Assembly: GCA_017427185.1 (NCBI GenBank) | Contig: JAFRTJ010000050.1 | Coordinates: 1-64,000 of the forward strand | Origin: Bacteroidaceae bacterium | GTDB lineage: Bacteria > Bacteroidota > Bacteroidia > Bacteroidales > Bacteroidaceae | DNA: 64,000 nucleotides | Reading direction: 5' to 3' | Shown here: positions 25,688 through 34,798 of the stretch, piece by piece | How the letters are laid out: the number at the start of each line of letters is the position of its first letter | Position numbering within the stretch: position 1 is the first letter of the stretch | The notes under the pieces: generated by a model | The model's database searches: none | What the model was told of the DNA's origin: nothing | What the model saw: the letters and a program-made list of their open reading frames with translations, nothing else | Made by a program: the position numbers and the translations under genes

Positions 25688-27787
25688 GTGACACGCGACT
25701 TGAAGCATACCGACATCACCTATCTGCCAGGTATTGGACCTGCCAGAGCGAAGATATTGCGTGAAGAGTTGAACATCAACACGTGGCACGACTTACTCTA
25801 TTATTTCCCCTATAAACATATAGATCGCAGTCGATTGTATTCCATTTCGGAACTTACGGCTGATATGCCTTTTGTTCAGGTAAAAGGCCAGTTTCTGAGT
25901 TTCGAGGAGAGTGGAGTGGGGCGCAAGCGTCACTTGACAGGTCATTTTACGGATGGTCACATGCTCATGGATTTGGTGTGGTTCAATGGCATTAAGTATA
26001 TTTCTAAGAACATCCATCTTCATCGCGACTATATCGTTTTTGGTCGCCCTTCCGAATTCAATGGCCGTATCAGCATCTCCCATCCTGATGTAGACTCTGC
26101 TGATTCTCTTGTGCTGAGCAAGATGAGCATGCAGCCTTATTATTCTATCCCTGATAAGATGAAGAAGCGTGGATTGAATTCCCGTTCGTTGGAGAATTTC
26201 ACCAGTTCACTCTTCCTGCAACTTGATCTCACGATTCCTGAGACTTTGCCAGAATATATCCTGCAAAGGCTGAACCTCATGCCGCTCGATCGGGCACTTC
26301 GTTGCGTTCACTATCCAACAACGGCAGATGAGCTCTCGCGAGCGACGTTCCGGCTTAAATTCGAGGAACTTTTCTATATCCAACTTTCTATCCTTCGCTA
26401 TTCACGTGAACGACAACGTCACAGTCGGGGTCACGTGTTCGCTCATGTCGGAGAGATCTTCAACACGTTCTTTCATCAGTATCTTCCCTTCCCATTGACG
26501 GGAGCCCAGAAACGTGTCATACGCGAGATGCGTAAGGATATGGGCTCAGGAAAACAGATGAATCGTCTGTTGCAAGGTGACGTGGGAAGTGGCAAAACTT
26601 TGGTGGCGCTGATGGCGATGCTAATAGGTATCGATAACGGTTATCAGACATGCATCATGGCCCCCACAGAGATTTTGGCAGAGCAACATGTCGAAACTTT
26701 CCGCTCCATGCTGGGCAATATGCATGTGAGGGTGGAACTCCTGACGGGCATTGTAAAGGGGAAGAAACGCAAATCTGTCCTGGAGGGACTGAAATCGGGT
26801 GAGGTCAGCATACTTGTTGGCACACATGCAGTTATCGAGGACAACGTGACGTTTCGGAACTTAGGTTTGGTCGTAATAGATGAACAGCATCGTTTTGGCG
26901 TGGCTCAACGGGCTCGATTGTGGGAGAAAAACATCATTCCGCCTCATGTGCTTGTAATGACGGCAACTCCTATTCCACGAACACTGGCGATGACCCTGTA
27001 TGGCGATTTGGATGTCTCTGTCATTGATGAGCTTCCTCCAGGCAGAAAGCCCGTAAAGACTATCCATATGTATGACAACAACCCTGACCTCATCAACCAA
27101 GGTATCTATCAGCAGATACAAGAAGGCAGACAGGTTTATGTGGTATACCCATTAATCAAGGAGAGCGAACGTTTGTCGTACAAGAATGTTGAGGAGGGAT
27201 TCGTACATATGCAGAAGGTGTTCCCCATGTTTAAGGTAGGTATGGTGCATGGTCAAATGAAACCTGTCGACAAAGAGGCTGAGATGCAAAAATTCATCTC
27301 TGGCGAGACGCAGATCTTGGTAGCGACCACTGTAATTGAGGTGGGCGTGAATGTGCCGAATGCTTCCGTTATGGTGATTCAGAATGCTGAGCGGTTTGGA
27401 CTTTCGCAGTTGCACCAGTTGAGAGGACGTGTGGGGCGTGGCGCAGACCAGTCTTTTTGTGTTTTGGTGACGAATTATGAACTTAGCAAAGAGACGCGTA
27501 AGCGTATCCAAATCATGACGGAAACCAACGACGGTTTCGAGATTGCGGAGGCAGATTTGAAATTGCGTGGACCAGGTGATTTGGAGGGAACGCAGCAAAG
27601 TGGTATTGCTTTTGATTTGCATATTGCAAATTTGGCTCGTGATGGCCAGATTGTTCAGTTGGCACGAGACACAGCCAGTTATGTTCTTGAAAACGATCCT
27701 GACCAGAACCTTGCTCAGAATGCAATTCTTTGGCAGCAGTTACGTGAACTCCACCAGCATGAATTTGATTGGAGCGTGATTTCTTGA
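25688..27787 (+). CDS. recG: ATP-dependent DNA helicase RecG
   Basis: About 699 residues from GTG 25688. The frame is open back to TTG 25646 inside ispD, but the family normally begins just before the LPGIGPARAKIL motif, so GTG 25688 (VTRDLKHTDITYLPGIGP) is preferred. An OB-fold wedge domain spans about 60-160. The helicase core has Walker A GDVGSGKT, the DEQH box (VVIDEQHRFG), TATPIPRTLAMT and the C-terminal QLRGRVGRG motif. It remodels stalled forks and Holliday junctions. It is the last gene of the unit with ispD. Confidence 0.93.
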   Translation: MTRDLKHTDITYLPGIGPARAKILREELNINTWHDLLYYFPYKHIDRSRLYSISELTADMPFVQVKGQFLSFEESGVGRKRHLTGHFTDGHMLMDLVWFNGIKYISKNIHLHRDYIVFGRPSEFNGRISISHPDVDSADSLVLSKMSMQPYYSIPDKMKKRGLNSRSLENFTSSLFLQLDLTIPETLPEYILQRLNLMPLDRALRCVHYPTTADELSRATFRLKFEELFYIQLSILRYSRERQRHSRGHVFAHVGEIFNTFFHQYLPFPLTGAQKRVIREMRKDMGSGKQMNRLLQGDVGSGKTLVALMAMLIGIDNGYQTCIMAPTEILAEQHVETFRSMLGNMHVRVELLTGIVKGKKRKSVLEGLKSGEVSILVGTHAVIEDNVTFRNLGLVVIDEQHRFGVAQRARLWEKNIIPPHVLVMTATPIPRTLAMTLYGDLDVSVIDELPPGRKPVKTIHMYDNNPDLINQGIYQQIQEGRQVYVVYPLIKESERLSYKNVEEGFVHMQKVFPMFKVGMVHGQMKPVDKEAEMQKFISGETQILVATTVIEVGVNVPNASVMVIQNAERFGLSQLHQLRGRVGRGADQSFCVLVTNYELSKETRKRIQIMTETNDGFEIAEADLKLRGPGDLEGTQQSGIAFDLHIANLARDGQIVQLARDTASYVLENDPDQNLAQNAILWQQLRELHQHEFDWSVIS

Positions 27788-27895
27788 AAGGATAGTTTTT
27801 GTGCCTCAAATTAAATATATTTAACCGTTAGTTAGAGTAAAATCAGTCTAATTCCCCTTTAATCCCTTTTTCTATCGGAAAAAACGTTAAAAAGG

Positions 27896-27926
27896 TTGGC
27901 GTTTCAAGCTATTTTTTATATCTTTG
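27896..27926 (+). promoter_or_regulatory. Predicted promoter of ndk
   Basis: The -7 box TATCTTTG at 27919-27926 with TTG at 27896-27898, 20 bases apart, matches the Bacteroidetes pattern. It lies about 58 bases upstream of the ndk ATG. Confidence 0.55.
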
Positions 27927-27983
27927 TCGACGATTAGTGCAAATATGTAATTCCGAGACAGCATTATGCGCGAAAGAATTAAT

Positions 27984-28445
27984 ATGGAAAGAACCCTTGT
28001 TTTGCTCAAACCAAGTACGGTGCAAAGAGCCCTTATCGGAGAAATTATAAGTCGTTTTGAAAAAAAAGGTCTTCGTATCGCTGGTATGAAAATGATGCAG
28101 TTGAATGAAGAAATCCTCAACGATCATTACTCCCACCTGCTCAAAAAACCATTCTTTCCTTCTCTCAAAGCATCAATGATGAAGACTCCAGTTGTAGCGA
28201 TGTGCCTCGAGGGAGTCGATGCTATTGCAGTTGTACGCTATATCACAGGTTATACCAATGGACGTAAGGCAGATCCTGGAACCATTCGTGGCGACTATTG
28301 TATGAGCAATCAACAGAATATCGTCCACGCCTCAGACTCTCCTGAGGCAGCCGTAGTGGAGTTGGCGCGTTTCTTCCGTCCTGAGGAAATCTACGATTTG
28401 GGAGACCTCAACATGGATCGCCTTTATGCTGTGGATGAATTCTAA
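27984..28445 (+). CDS. ndk: Nucleoside diphosphate kinase
   Basis: 153 residues from ATG 27984 (MERTLVLLKPSTVQRALIG); an ATG six codons earlier (27966) is in frame but the family begins at MERTL. It transfers phosphate between nucleoside di- and triphosphates through the active-site His in NIVHASDSPE. The GYTNGRKADPGTIRGDY segment is typical. It is followed after 35 bases by the M23 peptidase gene, possibly on the same transcript. Confidence 0.95.
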   Translation: MERTLVLLKPSTVQRALIGEIISRFEKKGLRIAGMKMMQLNEEILNDHYSHLLKKPFFPSLKASMMKTPVVAMCLEGVDAIAVVRYITGYTNGRKADPGTIRGDYCMSNQQNIVHASDSPEAAVVELARFFRPEEIYDLGDLNMDRLYAVDEF

Positions 28446-28480
28446 CCAATTTCTCAACGATGAAAATTCTTAACTAAGAT

Positions 28481-29449
28481 ATGACTAAAACAACGAGATA
28501 TTTTTCTAAATTGATTGTCGCGATAAGCGTAGTTTGCTTGAGTATACCAGTTGTTGCACAGGACAAATTGGCTAACATGGCTCCTGTGGATAAGAAATTG
28601 AAAGCAATAGACAGTGTGGCACTCAGGGAACTTATACGCGAAGAAGCACTTTTTGGTGATCCAGCCGATAATCTCTATCCTGATTGGAGCAACGAATATA
28701 CTACCCAATATGGAGTGGATCTTCCAGGTGAGTATAAGATTGACTTACGTGGTTTCTGCATGCCTACTACCAGTCGTTTGGTAACGAGCCATTACGGCTA
28801 TCGCCGCTCTTTCCGTCGCCAGCATTATGGTACTGACCTTAAAGTTTATGTGGGCGATACCATTTACGCAGCGTTTGATGGCAAGGTTCGCGTTGTTGAT
28901 TACAATGGTGGCGGTTACGGTAAGTATATCGTCATTCGTCATCCCAACGGCTTGGAGACTCTTTATGGTCATTTGAGTCGTCAGATCGTTCATCCTGACG
29001 AGATGGTAAAAGCAGGACAACCTATTGGCTTGGGTGGAAATACAGGTCGCAGTACGGGTTCCCATTTGCATTTTGAGACTCGTCTGTTAGGTAAGTTTAT
29101 CGACCCAGAAAAGTTATTCAACTTTGAGGCTCAGGATGTGTTGGCAGACTTCTATGTATTCCGTTCCACTGGTCGTGGTGAACTGCTTGCTGCTCATGAT
29201 GTCAATGAGCCTACTCCTGAGGAGTTACAAGCAATCAACGACAAGGCTCGCGAGAGTCATGCTTTCCAGGAAAAGAAGATTGCTGAGCGCCAGCAAGCTC
29301 GTCGTTCTTCAGTTCATAAGGTAAAGTCGGGTGAGAGTCTTTCCTCTATTGCCAAGAAGCATCATACAACGGTGAAGAAGTTGTGCAAGTTGAATCGCAT
29401 TTCTGAAAAAACAGTCTTGCGTCCTGGTCAGATTCTCAGATACAGTTAA
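28481..29449 (+). CDS. M23 family metallopeptidase with C-terminal LysM domain
   Basis: 322 residues, exported (signal peptide about 1-27, VVCLSIPVVAQ). The M23 lysostaphin-like domain carries its zinc ligands in RRQHYGTDLKV (HxxxD) and SHLHFETR (HxH), at residues about 110-215. A LysM peptidoglycan-binding domain forms the end (VHKVKSGESLSSIAKKHHTT to LRPGQILRYS). It probably cleaves peptidoglycan cross-links or activates an amidase during cell division. A strong terminator follows at 29474-29521. Confidence 0.92.
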   Translation: MTKTTRYFSKLIVAISVVCLSIPVVAQDKLANMAPVDKKLKAIDSVALRELIREEALFGDPADNLYPDWSNEYTTQYGVDLPGEYKIDLRGFCMPTTSRLVTSHYGYRRSFRRQHYGTDLKVYVGDTIYAAFDGKVRVVDYNGGGYGKYIVIRHPNGLETLYGHLSRQIVHPDEMVKAGQPIGLGGNTGRSTGSHLHFETRLLGKFIDPEKLFNFEAQDVLADFYVFRSTGRGELLAAHDVNEPTPEELQAINDKARESHAFQEKKIAERQQARRSSVHKVKSGESLSSIAKKHHTTVKKLCKLNRISEKTVLRPGQILRYS

Positions 29450-29473
29450 TTTTGAAGAGTATATTAAATAAAT

Positions 29474-29521
29474 AAGGTAAAGGGAGGATGCGATTCTGAT
29501 GACCGTTCCTCCCTTTACCTT
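29474..29521 (+). terminator. Strong terminator of the M23/LysM gene
   Basis: A perfect 15-base stem: AAGGTAAAGGGAGGA at 29474-29488 and its reverse complement at 29507-29521, loop 18 bases, followed by TTTCCTTT. An in-frame ATG of the next gene (29499) lies in the loop, which argues against that start. Confidence 0.85.
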
Positions 29522-29528
29522 TTCCTTT

Positions 29529-30374
29529 ATGCCAATGACTCCTGCCATAAATATAGATACTCAGCGATGTGCTCAATGTGGTCGTTGTGTTCAGGTTTGT
29601 CCTTCTTCTGTTTTTTCAGGAACGAAAGATTCTGCTATTCAGGTATTACGTCCTGAGTATTGCATCCAGTGTGGTCATTGTGTGGACGTATGCTCCACCA
29701 ATGCCCTTATTCATGGGAGTTTTCCTGCAGAGAAGGTTCATTATATCAATTATAGTCTGCTTCCTACGCCATCTTCGTTGATGGAATTGATTCGTAGTCG
29801 TCGCTCTAATCGCACGTTTACAGATACCTCCATTCCTAAAGAAGCCATACAAGACATATTAGAGGCAGCACGCTATGCTCCTACGGCAGAGAATTCTCGA
29901 AAAGTGAAGATTTCGGTTCTTCATGCTGAACAGATACAACTGGTGGAGGATGCCACTATGAATTTCTTCCTTCGTTTGTCTCGTATTCTGATGAATCCTA
30001 TAATCCGACCAATTACCAGATTATGCCTTCCCAATTTGTATCATGAGGCACCCGAGTTGTCACGATTTGAGACACGATGGAAAGCAGGAGAACGGCCTTG
30101 TACTTGCAATGCAGTTACAATACTTGTTTTCAGTGCTCCCAAAGGATATGATTTTGGTTGGCAAGATTGTAATCTGGCCTATCAGAATGCATCTTTGATG
30201 GCTCAGGCTCATGGTGTTTCCCAAGTTTATATGGGACTTGTTCAAAGTGCTTTTAAATACATGAGTTCCAGCCGTGTCTCTTGTCTTCTCCATCTTCCTA
30301 AGAAGCATCAACAGTATGCTATTATGGCCCTTGGATTCCCAGCTTTGAAATATGGCAAGTATACGGAACGCTAA
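29529..30374 (+). CDS. Nitroreductase-family protein fused to a 2[4Fe-4S] ferredoxin
   Basis: About 281 residues from ATG 29529 (a second ATG is at 29535). The ATG at 29499 is rejected because it lies within the terminator loop. Two iron-sulfur motifs open the protein: CAQCGRCVQVCP and CIQCGHCVDVCS. A flavin-binding nitroreductase domain follows (ELIRSRRSNRTFTD, AARYAPTAENSRK). Such fusions are frequent in anaerobes and probably pass electrons from ferredoxin to FMN; the substrate is unknown. With so little space after the terminator, it may depend on read-through or a promoter inside the hairpin region. Confidence 0.85.
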   Translation: MPMTPAINIDTQRCAQCGRCVQVCPSSVFSGTKDSAIQVLRPEYCIQCGHCVDVCSTNALIHGSFPAEKVHYINYSLLPTPSSLMELIRSRRSNRTFTDTSIPKEAIQDILEAARYAPTAENSRKVKISVLHAEQIQLVEDATMNFFLRLSRILMNPIIRPITRLCLPNLYHEAPELSRFETRWKAGERPCTCNAVTILVFSAPKGYDFGWQDCNLAYQNASLMAQAHGVSQVYMGLVQSAFKYMSSSRVSCLLHLPKKHQQYAIMALGFPALKYGKYTER

Positions 30375-30383
30375 TTTTTCTTA

Positions 30384-31628
30384 TTAATCCTCTTTGTGAG
30401 ATGAAGTAAGAAGATATGCTCCCAACCATCCTCCTGGAGCAGTCATTAGATCCATCATGAAATAAGTTTTGTATCCCAATTGTGTGGAAAGTAATCCACT
30501 GATAGCCATAGGGATAATCATGCAAGCTGATATGATGGGAATGCTGAGGATGTCGATGCTGTTACGATATTGTTCCCCAGAAATCTGGCGCACAGGTATT
30601 CTGCATACGTTGAGGCCCATTCCGAAGAAAAATTGAGCTGTGAGAGTTGCAGCACAGAGCATCCCTAGATTATTGGGGGGAAAGTAGGTCATGCAAACGT
30701 AGACTAAAGGAGAAATTCCCAACATAATGGCAAGTTGCCATAGGAGACGTTCTGAATTATATTTTTTCATCAGCCTGAATCCAAGCGTAATACCTAGACT
30801 GAATCCAATTACGCCTACAGTGCCTTGTGCGAAACCGATGTCTTGAATGGTACAACCTAAACCTCCTGCTTCTTTTGGATCGATAAGGAAAAGTACTCTT
30901 GTGTGGAACATCAAGCTTTGGGGAAGCAACAGCAAGAATAGTGTAAGCAATGGATGCCACCTCCCTCGTTGCTTGTTTGTGCGTTCTAATATGATCATGT
31001 CATTTTCCAACGTTTTTGCTCTTTGCTTGAATGTACCTTGATTCCCTTTAGGAAAATCCTTCAGAATAAGCATGTGATATAGTGCAAAAAGGAGAAATAT
31101 GCCTGCTAGGATATAGCACCCCATTGACCACGCAGGTCGAATTTGTCGGAAATATATTTCTAAAGCACCTACTGCGATAATCAGCGCTCCATAGGTCATT
31201 ACGAGAGCTGTTTGAGCAGAGAACATTCGTAGTCCATTGAAAAGCCGCTGGATGCGCGGACTGAACACATGCTCATAGTACATTCGGGCTGTGAGTTCAT
31301 GCCAAGCACATAGCATGCTGACTATGAAGAGAGAGATGAAAATCCATCCTCGTCCACACGAGAAAGCTGCTGCAATGGCTATCAAACCAATAAAAAGCAG
31401 GAGCTCTATTACATGTAGAATCTGTTTGAAATGACCTATCTTGTTTACCCAACTCTGAACGGAAGGCTTGAATATCCATGGAAGGGTAAGAAGAGATGTG
31501 AGGAAAGTGGCTTCAGCTGATGAAGAACCCATCTGCAGGAACATCAATAAAGCTACAAAAATCACTACTGCAGAAGGTATTTCCTCTGCAGCAAATAGAC
31601 TGGGAACCCAAGTCCAACGTGATTTCAT
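30384..31628 (-). CDS. AmpG-like MFS transporter
   Basis: 414 residues with about 12 predicted membrane helices. The N-terminus (WTWVPSLFAAEEIPSAVVIF, then FLTSLLTLPWIFKPSVQSW) matches the AmpG/PAT branch of the major facilitator superfamily, whose known members import muropeptides or acetyl-CoA. Substrate here is unproven. It starts 15 bases after the end of proS and is probably co-transcribed. Its 3' end faces the nitroreductase gene only 9 bases away. Confidence 0.75.
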   Translation of the reverse strand: MKSRWTWVPSLFAAEEIPSAVVIFVALLMFLQMGSSSAEATFLTSLLTLPWIFKPSVQSWVNKIGHFKQILHVIELLLFIGLIAIAAAFSCGRGWIFISLFIVSMLCAWHELTARMYYEHVFSPRIQRLFNGLRMFSAQTALVMTYGALIIAVGALEIYFRQIRPAWSMGCYILAGIFLLFALYHMLILKDFPKGNQGTFKQRAKTLENDMIILERTNKQRGRWHPLLTLFLLLLPQSLMFHTRVLFLIDPKEAGGLGCTIQDIGFAQGTVGVIGFSLGITLGFRLMKKYNSERLLWQLAIMLGISPLVYVCMTYFPPNNLGMLCAATLTAQFFFGMGLNVCRIPVRQISGEQYRNSIDILSIPIISACMIIPMAISGLLSTQLGYKTYFMMDLMTAPGGWLGAYLLTSSHKED

Positions 31629-31643
31629 TCCGATAAGGTTTCC

Positions 31644-33122
31644 TTAATATGCTCTCGCTATCAAGACCCTGGCTTTTGATGGTTTTCCGCTGACCATATC
31701 AATACCAGGTTTTTGTTCTACACCGAATGGCACGCAACGGATGGTGGCCTGTGTTTCGTCTTTGATTTGAGCTTCAGTCTCAGGAGTGCCGTCCCATGGG
31801 CAAAGGAAGAAACCTCCGTCTTTGATGCGCTCTTTGAATTCATCGTAATTCTCGCACTCGTAAATGTGAGCGTCACGATAATCCTTGGCTTTCTTGAAGA
31901 TGTTTTTCTGAATATCATCCAGAAGGTTCTTCACATACAGCTCAATGCCCTCGATGTTGATGTTTTCTTTCTCCAGTGTGTCGCGACGCATTACCTCGAT
32001 AAGTCCTTGTTCCAGATCGCGGGCACCCAATACAAGACGTACGGGTACTCCCTTCAATTCGTAATCGGCAAATTTGAAACCAGGTCGTTTGTTGTCGCTA
32101 TTGTCATATTTTACACTGACCCCTAATGCCTTCAGATTATTAACAATCTCATTAGCCTTCTGATCCAACTCTGGCATTTGATTAGGTTTCCCAATAGGAA
32201 CGATCACTACTTGAATGGGAGCCAATGCAGGTGGTAATACCAAACCATTATCATCAGAGTGGGTCATGATTAGAGCGCCCATCAGACGAGTGCTTACACC
32301 CCAACTGGTGGCCCATGCGAATTCTGGTTTGTTTTCCTTGTTGAGGAATTGTACATCGAAGGCTTTGCCAAAGTTTTGACCAAGGAAGTGGCTTGTGCCG
32401 CTTTGGAGTGCCTTCCCGTCTTGCATCATAGCTTCTATGGTGTAGGTATCTAAAGCTCCAGCAAAGCGTTCTGTTTCACTCTTTACACCTTGCACGACAG
32501 GTACAGCCATATAATTCTCAGCAAAGTCTGCATATACTTTCAACATCTGCTGGGCACGTGCCTCAGCTTCTTCGCGTGTAGCGTGTGCTGTGTGACCTTC
32601 TTGCCAGAGGAATTCGCTCGTACGTAAGAAAAGTCGGGTACGCATCTCCCATCGCATAACATTACACCATTGGTTAATCAATAGTGGTAGGTCACGATAA
32701 CTGTGAATCCAGTTCTTGAAGGTATTCCAGATAATGGTTTCCGAGGTGGGGCGTATAATTAATTCTTCCTCCAATTTTGCGGCAGGGTCTACGACCACCC
32801 CATCATGGGTTTCATTAGTCTTTAGCCGATAGTGGGTCACTACTGCACATTCCTTAGCGAAGCCTTCCACGTGTTCTGCTTCACGGGAAAGGAAATTCTT
32901 GGGGATGAGCAGAGGGAAATATGCATTCTGTACACCTGTCTCCTTGAACATGTCATCAAGGATACGCTGCATCTTTTCCCATATTGCGTAACCATAAGGT
33001 TTAATCACCATACATCCTCGCACATCTGACTGTTCAGCCAAATCTGCTTTGACAACCAATTCATTATACCATTTTGAATAATCCTCACTTCTCTTTGTCA
33101 GGAATTCCAATTCTTTTGCCAT
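31644..33122 (-). CDS. proS: Prolyl-tRNA synthetase (eukaryote/archaeal-like type)
   Basis: 492 residues, cytoplasmic. It charges tRNA-Pro. The short form without an editing insert, starting [20 protein letters not shown], is the archaeal/eukaryotic-like ProRS found in Bacteroidetes. Class II signatures are visible: [29 protein letters not shown] (motif 2 region) and [14 protein letters not shown]; the anticodon-binding domain follows and the protein ends [10 protein letters not shown]. The AmpG-like transporter gene follows at 15 bases. Confidence 0.95.
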   Translation of the reverse strand: MAKELEFLTKRSEDYSKWYNELVVKADLAEQSDVRGCMVIKPYGYAIWEKMQRILDDMFKETGVQNAYFPLLIPKNFLSREAEHVEGFAKECAVVTHYRLKTNETHDGVVVDPAAKLEEELIIRPTSETIIWNTFKNWIHSYRDLPLLINQWCNVMRWEMRTRLFLRTSEFLWQEGHTAHATREEAEARAQQMLKVYADFAENYMAVPVVQGVKSETERFAGALDTYTIEAMMQDGKALQSGTSHFLGQNFGKAFDVQFLNKENKPEFAWATSWGVSTRLMGALIMTHSDDNGLVLPPALAPIQVVIVPIGKPNQMPELDQKANEIVNNLKALGVSVKYDNSDNKRPGFKFADYELKGVPVRLVLGARDLEQGLIEVMRRDTLEKENINIEGIELYVKNLLDDIQKNIFKKAKDYRDAHIYECENYDEFKERIKDGGFFLCPWDGTPETEAQIKDETQATIRCVPFGVEQKPGIDMVSGKPSKARVLIARAY

Positions 33123-33150
33123 ACTTTGTTTAATTATTTTAAATTTGGTG

Positions 33151-33158
33151 CAAATTTA
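33151..33158 (-). promoter_or_regulatory. Predicted -7 box (TAAATTTG) for proS
   Basis: TAAATTTG on the minus strand about 29 bases before the proS ATG at 33122. Confidence 0.5.
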
Positions 33159-33175
33159 CGAAAAAAACCTTGATT

Positions 33176-33208
33176 TTTGTTTGGTGTCTTGAAAAATGTG
33201 TATATTTG
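33176..33208 (+). promoter_or_regulatory. Predicted promoter of the OmpA-like lipoprotein gene
   Basis: The -7 box TATATTTG at 33201-33208 and TTTG at 33176-33179, 21 bases apart. It lies 52 bases before ATG 33260 and supports that start over the earlier frame opening at 33170. Confidence 0.6.
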
Positions 33209-33259
33209 CATTGTTTTTTGAAACAACAAAATTTATTAGAATACAAAATTGATAAGACT

Positions 33260-33988
33260 ATGAAAGTAAAAAGTATTGTAGGCGCACTTGTTGTTGCCAT
33301 GTTGGTAAGTGGATGTGGTAATATGTCAAACAAGGGCAAGGGTGCACTTATTGGTGCTGCTGGTGGTGGTGCTGCCGGAACGGGTATAGGTGCTGCTATC
33401 GGTGCGTTGGTTAATGGAAAGAGTGGTGCCAAGGTGGGTGCTGCCATTGGTGCTGGTGTAGGTGTTGCTGCAGGTACGACAGCTGGAACTCTTATTGGCA
33501 AGAAGATGGATAAGGCAAAGGCTGCTGCTGCCGCAGCTTTGGCTGATGCAGAAGTAAGTTCTACTACTGACGCTAACGGCTTGGAGGCAGTGAAGGTTAC
33601 CCTCGATAATGGTATTCTGTTTGCTACTGGTAAGTATGTTCTGCAGTCAGCTGCTCAGGCTTCTCTTAAGAAGTTTGCCACGAATGTTCTGAACGTTTAT
33701 ACTGATTGCGACGTTGCCATTTATGGTTATGCTTCTAGCGATGGTTCTGATGCTACCAATTTGACTCTGAGTCAGAATCGTGCAAATGCTGTTAAGAATT
33801 ATCTGACAGGTTCTTGTGGAGTTGCTTCTTCTCAGATTGCTAGCACAACTGGTTATGGCGAGGATCCCAACTATTTGATTTACGATGCAAATGGCAAGGA
33901 AAATCGTCCTGCAAGCCGTCGTGTTGAGATTTATCTCTATGCAAGTGCTGCCATGATTGAGGCTGCTAATGCAGGCACTCTTCAGTAA
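33260..33988 (+). CDS. OmpA-family lipoprotein with glycine-zipper segment
   Basis: 242 residues from ATG 33260. The lipobox is VAMLVSGC, giving lipidation at about Cys18. A glycine-rich zipper (GALIGAAGGGAAGTGIGAAI, then VGAAIGAGVGVAAGTTAGTL) covers about 30-80 and may insert in or oligomerise on the membrane. The OmpA C-terminal peptidoglycan-binding domain follows (about 100-230: YGYASSDGSDATNLTLSQNR, ENRPASRRVEIYL). It probably tethers the outer membrane to peptidoglycan. The transglycosylase gene follows at 33 bases. Confidence 0.9.
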   Translation: MKVKSIVGALVVAMLVSGCGNMSNKGKGALIGAAGGGAAGTGIGAAIGALVNGKSGAKVGAAIGAGVGVAAGTTAGTLIGKKMDKAKAAAAAALADAEVSSTTDANGLEAVKVTLDNGILFATGKYVLQSAAQASLKKFATNVLNVYTDCDVAIYGYASSDGSDATNLTLSQNRANAVKNYLTGSCGVASSQIASTTGYGEDPNYLIYDANGKENRPASRRVEIYLYASAAMIEAANAGTLQ

Positions 33989-34021
33989 TTTTTCTGATAG
34001 CACTTTAAATCTTCTCCTACG

Positions 34022-34711
34022 TTGAAGATATTTCGGAAGATTCAAAGACTTTTACAATGGATTGTGCTCCTGTTTTTTGGGAGCACAATCTTTTTTGTCT
34101 GTCTATACAAGTGGTGTCCTGTCTTGGTTACACCCTTGATGGCAATTCGTTGTGTGCAGCAAGTTAGTCGTGGGGAGACCATCCGTATGCGTCATCATTG
34201 GGTGTCCTTGGACTCTATGTCCATATATATGCCAGTTGCTGTGATGGCCAGCGAAGATCAGCGTTTCTTGACCCATCACGGCTTCGATTTCAAAGAAATA
34301 CATGTTGCAATAAATGAAAGCCGTAGCGGTAAGCGTAATCGTGGAGCCAGCACTATCAGTCAACAAACCGCAAAGAACGTCTTTCTTTGGCCTGGTCATA
34401 GCTGGGTTCGTAAGGGGCTTGAGGCATATTTCACCTGTTTGATAGAAATGATTTGGGGTAAGAGGCGTATCATGGAGGTTTATCTGAACAGTATAGAGAT
34501 GGGAGATGGCATCTATGGCGCAGAAGCAGTAGCCCAACTCCATTTCTCTCGTTCTGCACTTCATTTGACCCGGCCCAACTGTGCTCTGATTGCTGCCACC
34601 TTGCCTAATCCTATTAAATTCAGCAGCCAGAATCCGTCTTCTTATATGCTTCGGCGTCAGACTGCCATTATGAAGCAAATGAAGCATATTGACGTTTTCC
34701 CTCAAAAATAA
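34022..34711 (+). CDS. mtgA: Monofunctional peptidoglycan glycosyltransferase (GT51)
   Basis: 229 residues. One N-terminal membrane helix (WIVLLFFGSTIFFVCLY) anchors a GT51 domain with its catalytic Glu in AVMASEDQRFLTHHGFD and the conserved GASTISQQTAKNVFLWPG and RIMEVYLNSIEMG motifs. It polymerises lipid II into glycan strands in the periplasm. The start is TTG 34022: an in-frame stop lies at 33998 and no ATG precedes the membrane helix, so a TTG start is likely real. Confidence 0.9.
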   Translation: MKIFRKIQRLLQWIVLLFFGSTIFFVCLYKWCPVLVTPLMAIRCVQQVSRGETIRMRHHWVSLDSMSIYMPVAVMASEDQRFLTHHGFDFKEIHVAINESRSGKRNRGASTISQQTAKNVFLWPGHSWVRKGLEAYFTCLIEMIWGKRRIMEVYLNSIEMGDGIYGAEAVAQLHFSRSALHLTRPNCALIAATLPNPIKFSSQNPSSYMLRRQTAIMKQMKHIDVFPQK

Positions 34712-34742
34712 CATAAAAAGTTTCACTTTTTGTTAACTGGAC

Positions 34743-34773
34743 TTTGCAATTTACTGTAAAATGAGTAAATTTG
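34743..34773 (+). promoter_or_regulatory. Near-consensus promoter of the AAA ATPase gene
   Basis: TTTG at 34743-34746, 19 bases, then TAAATTTG at 34766-34773: an excellent match to the Bacteroidetes pattern, 26 bases before the ATG. Confidence 0.7.
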
Positions 34774-34798
34774 CACAGGAAATCATATTGTTTAAGGT

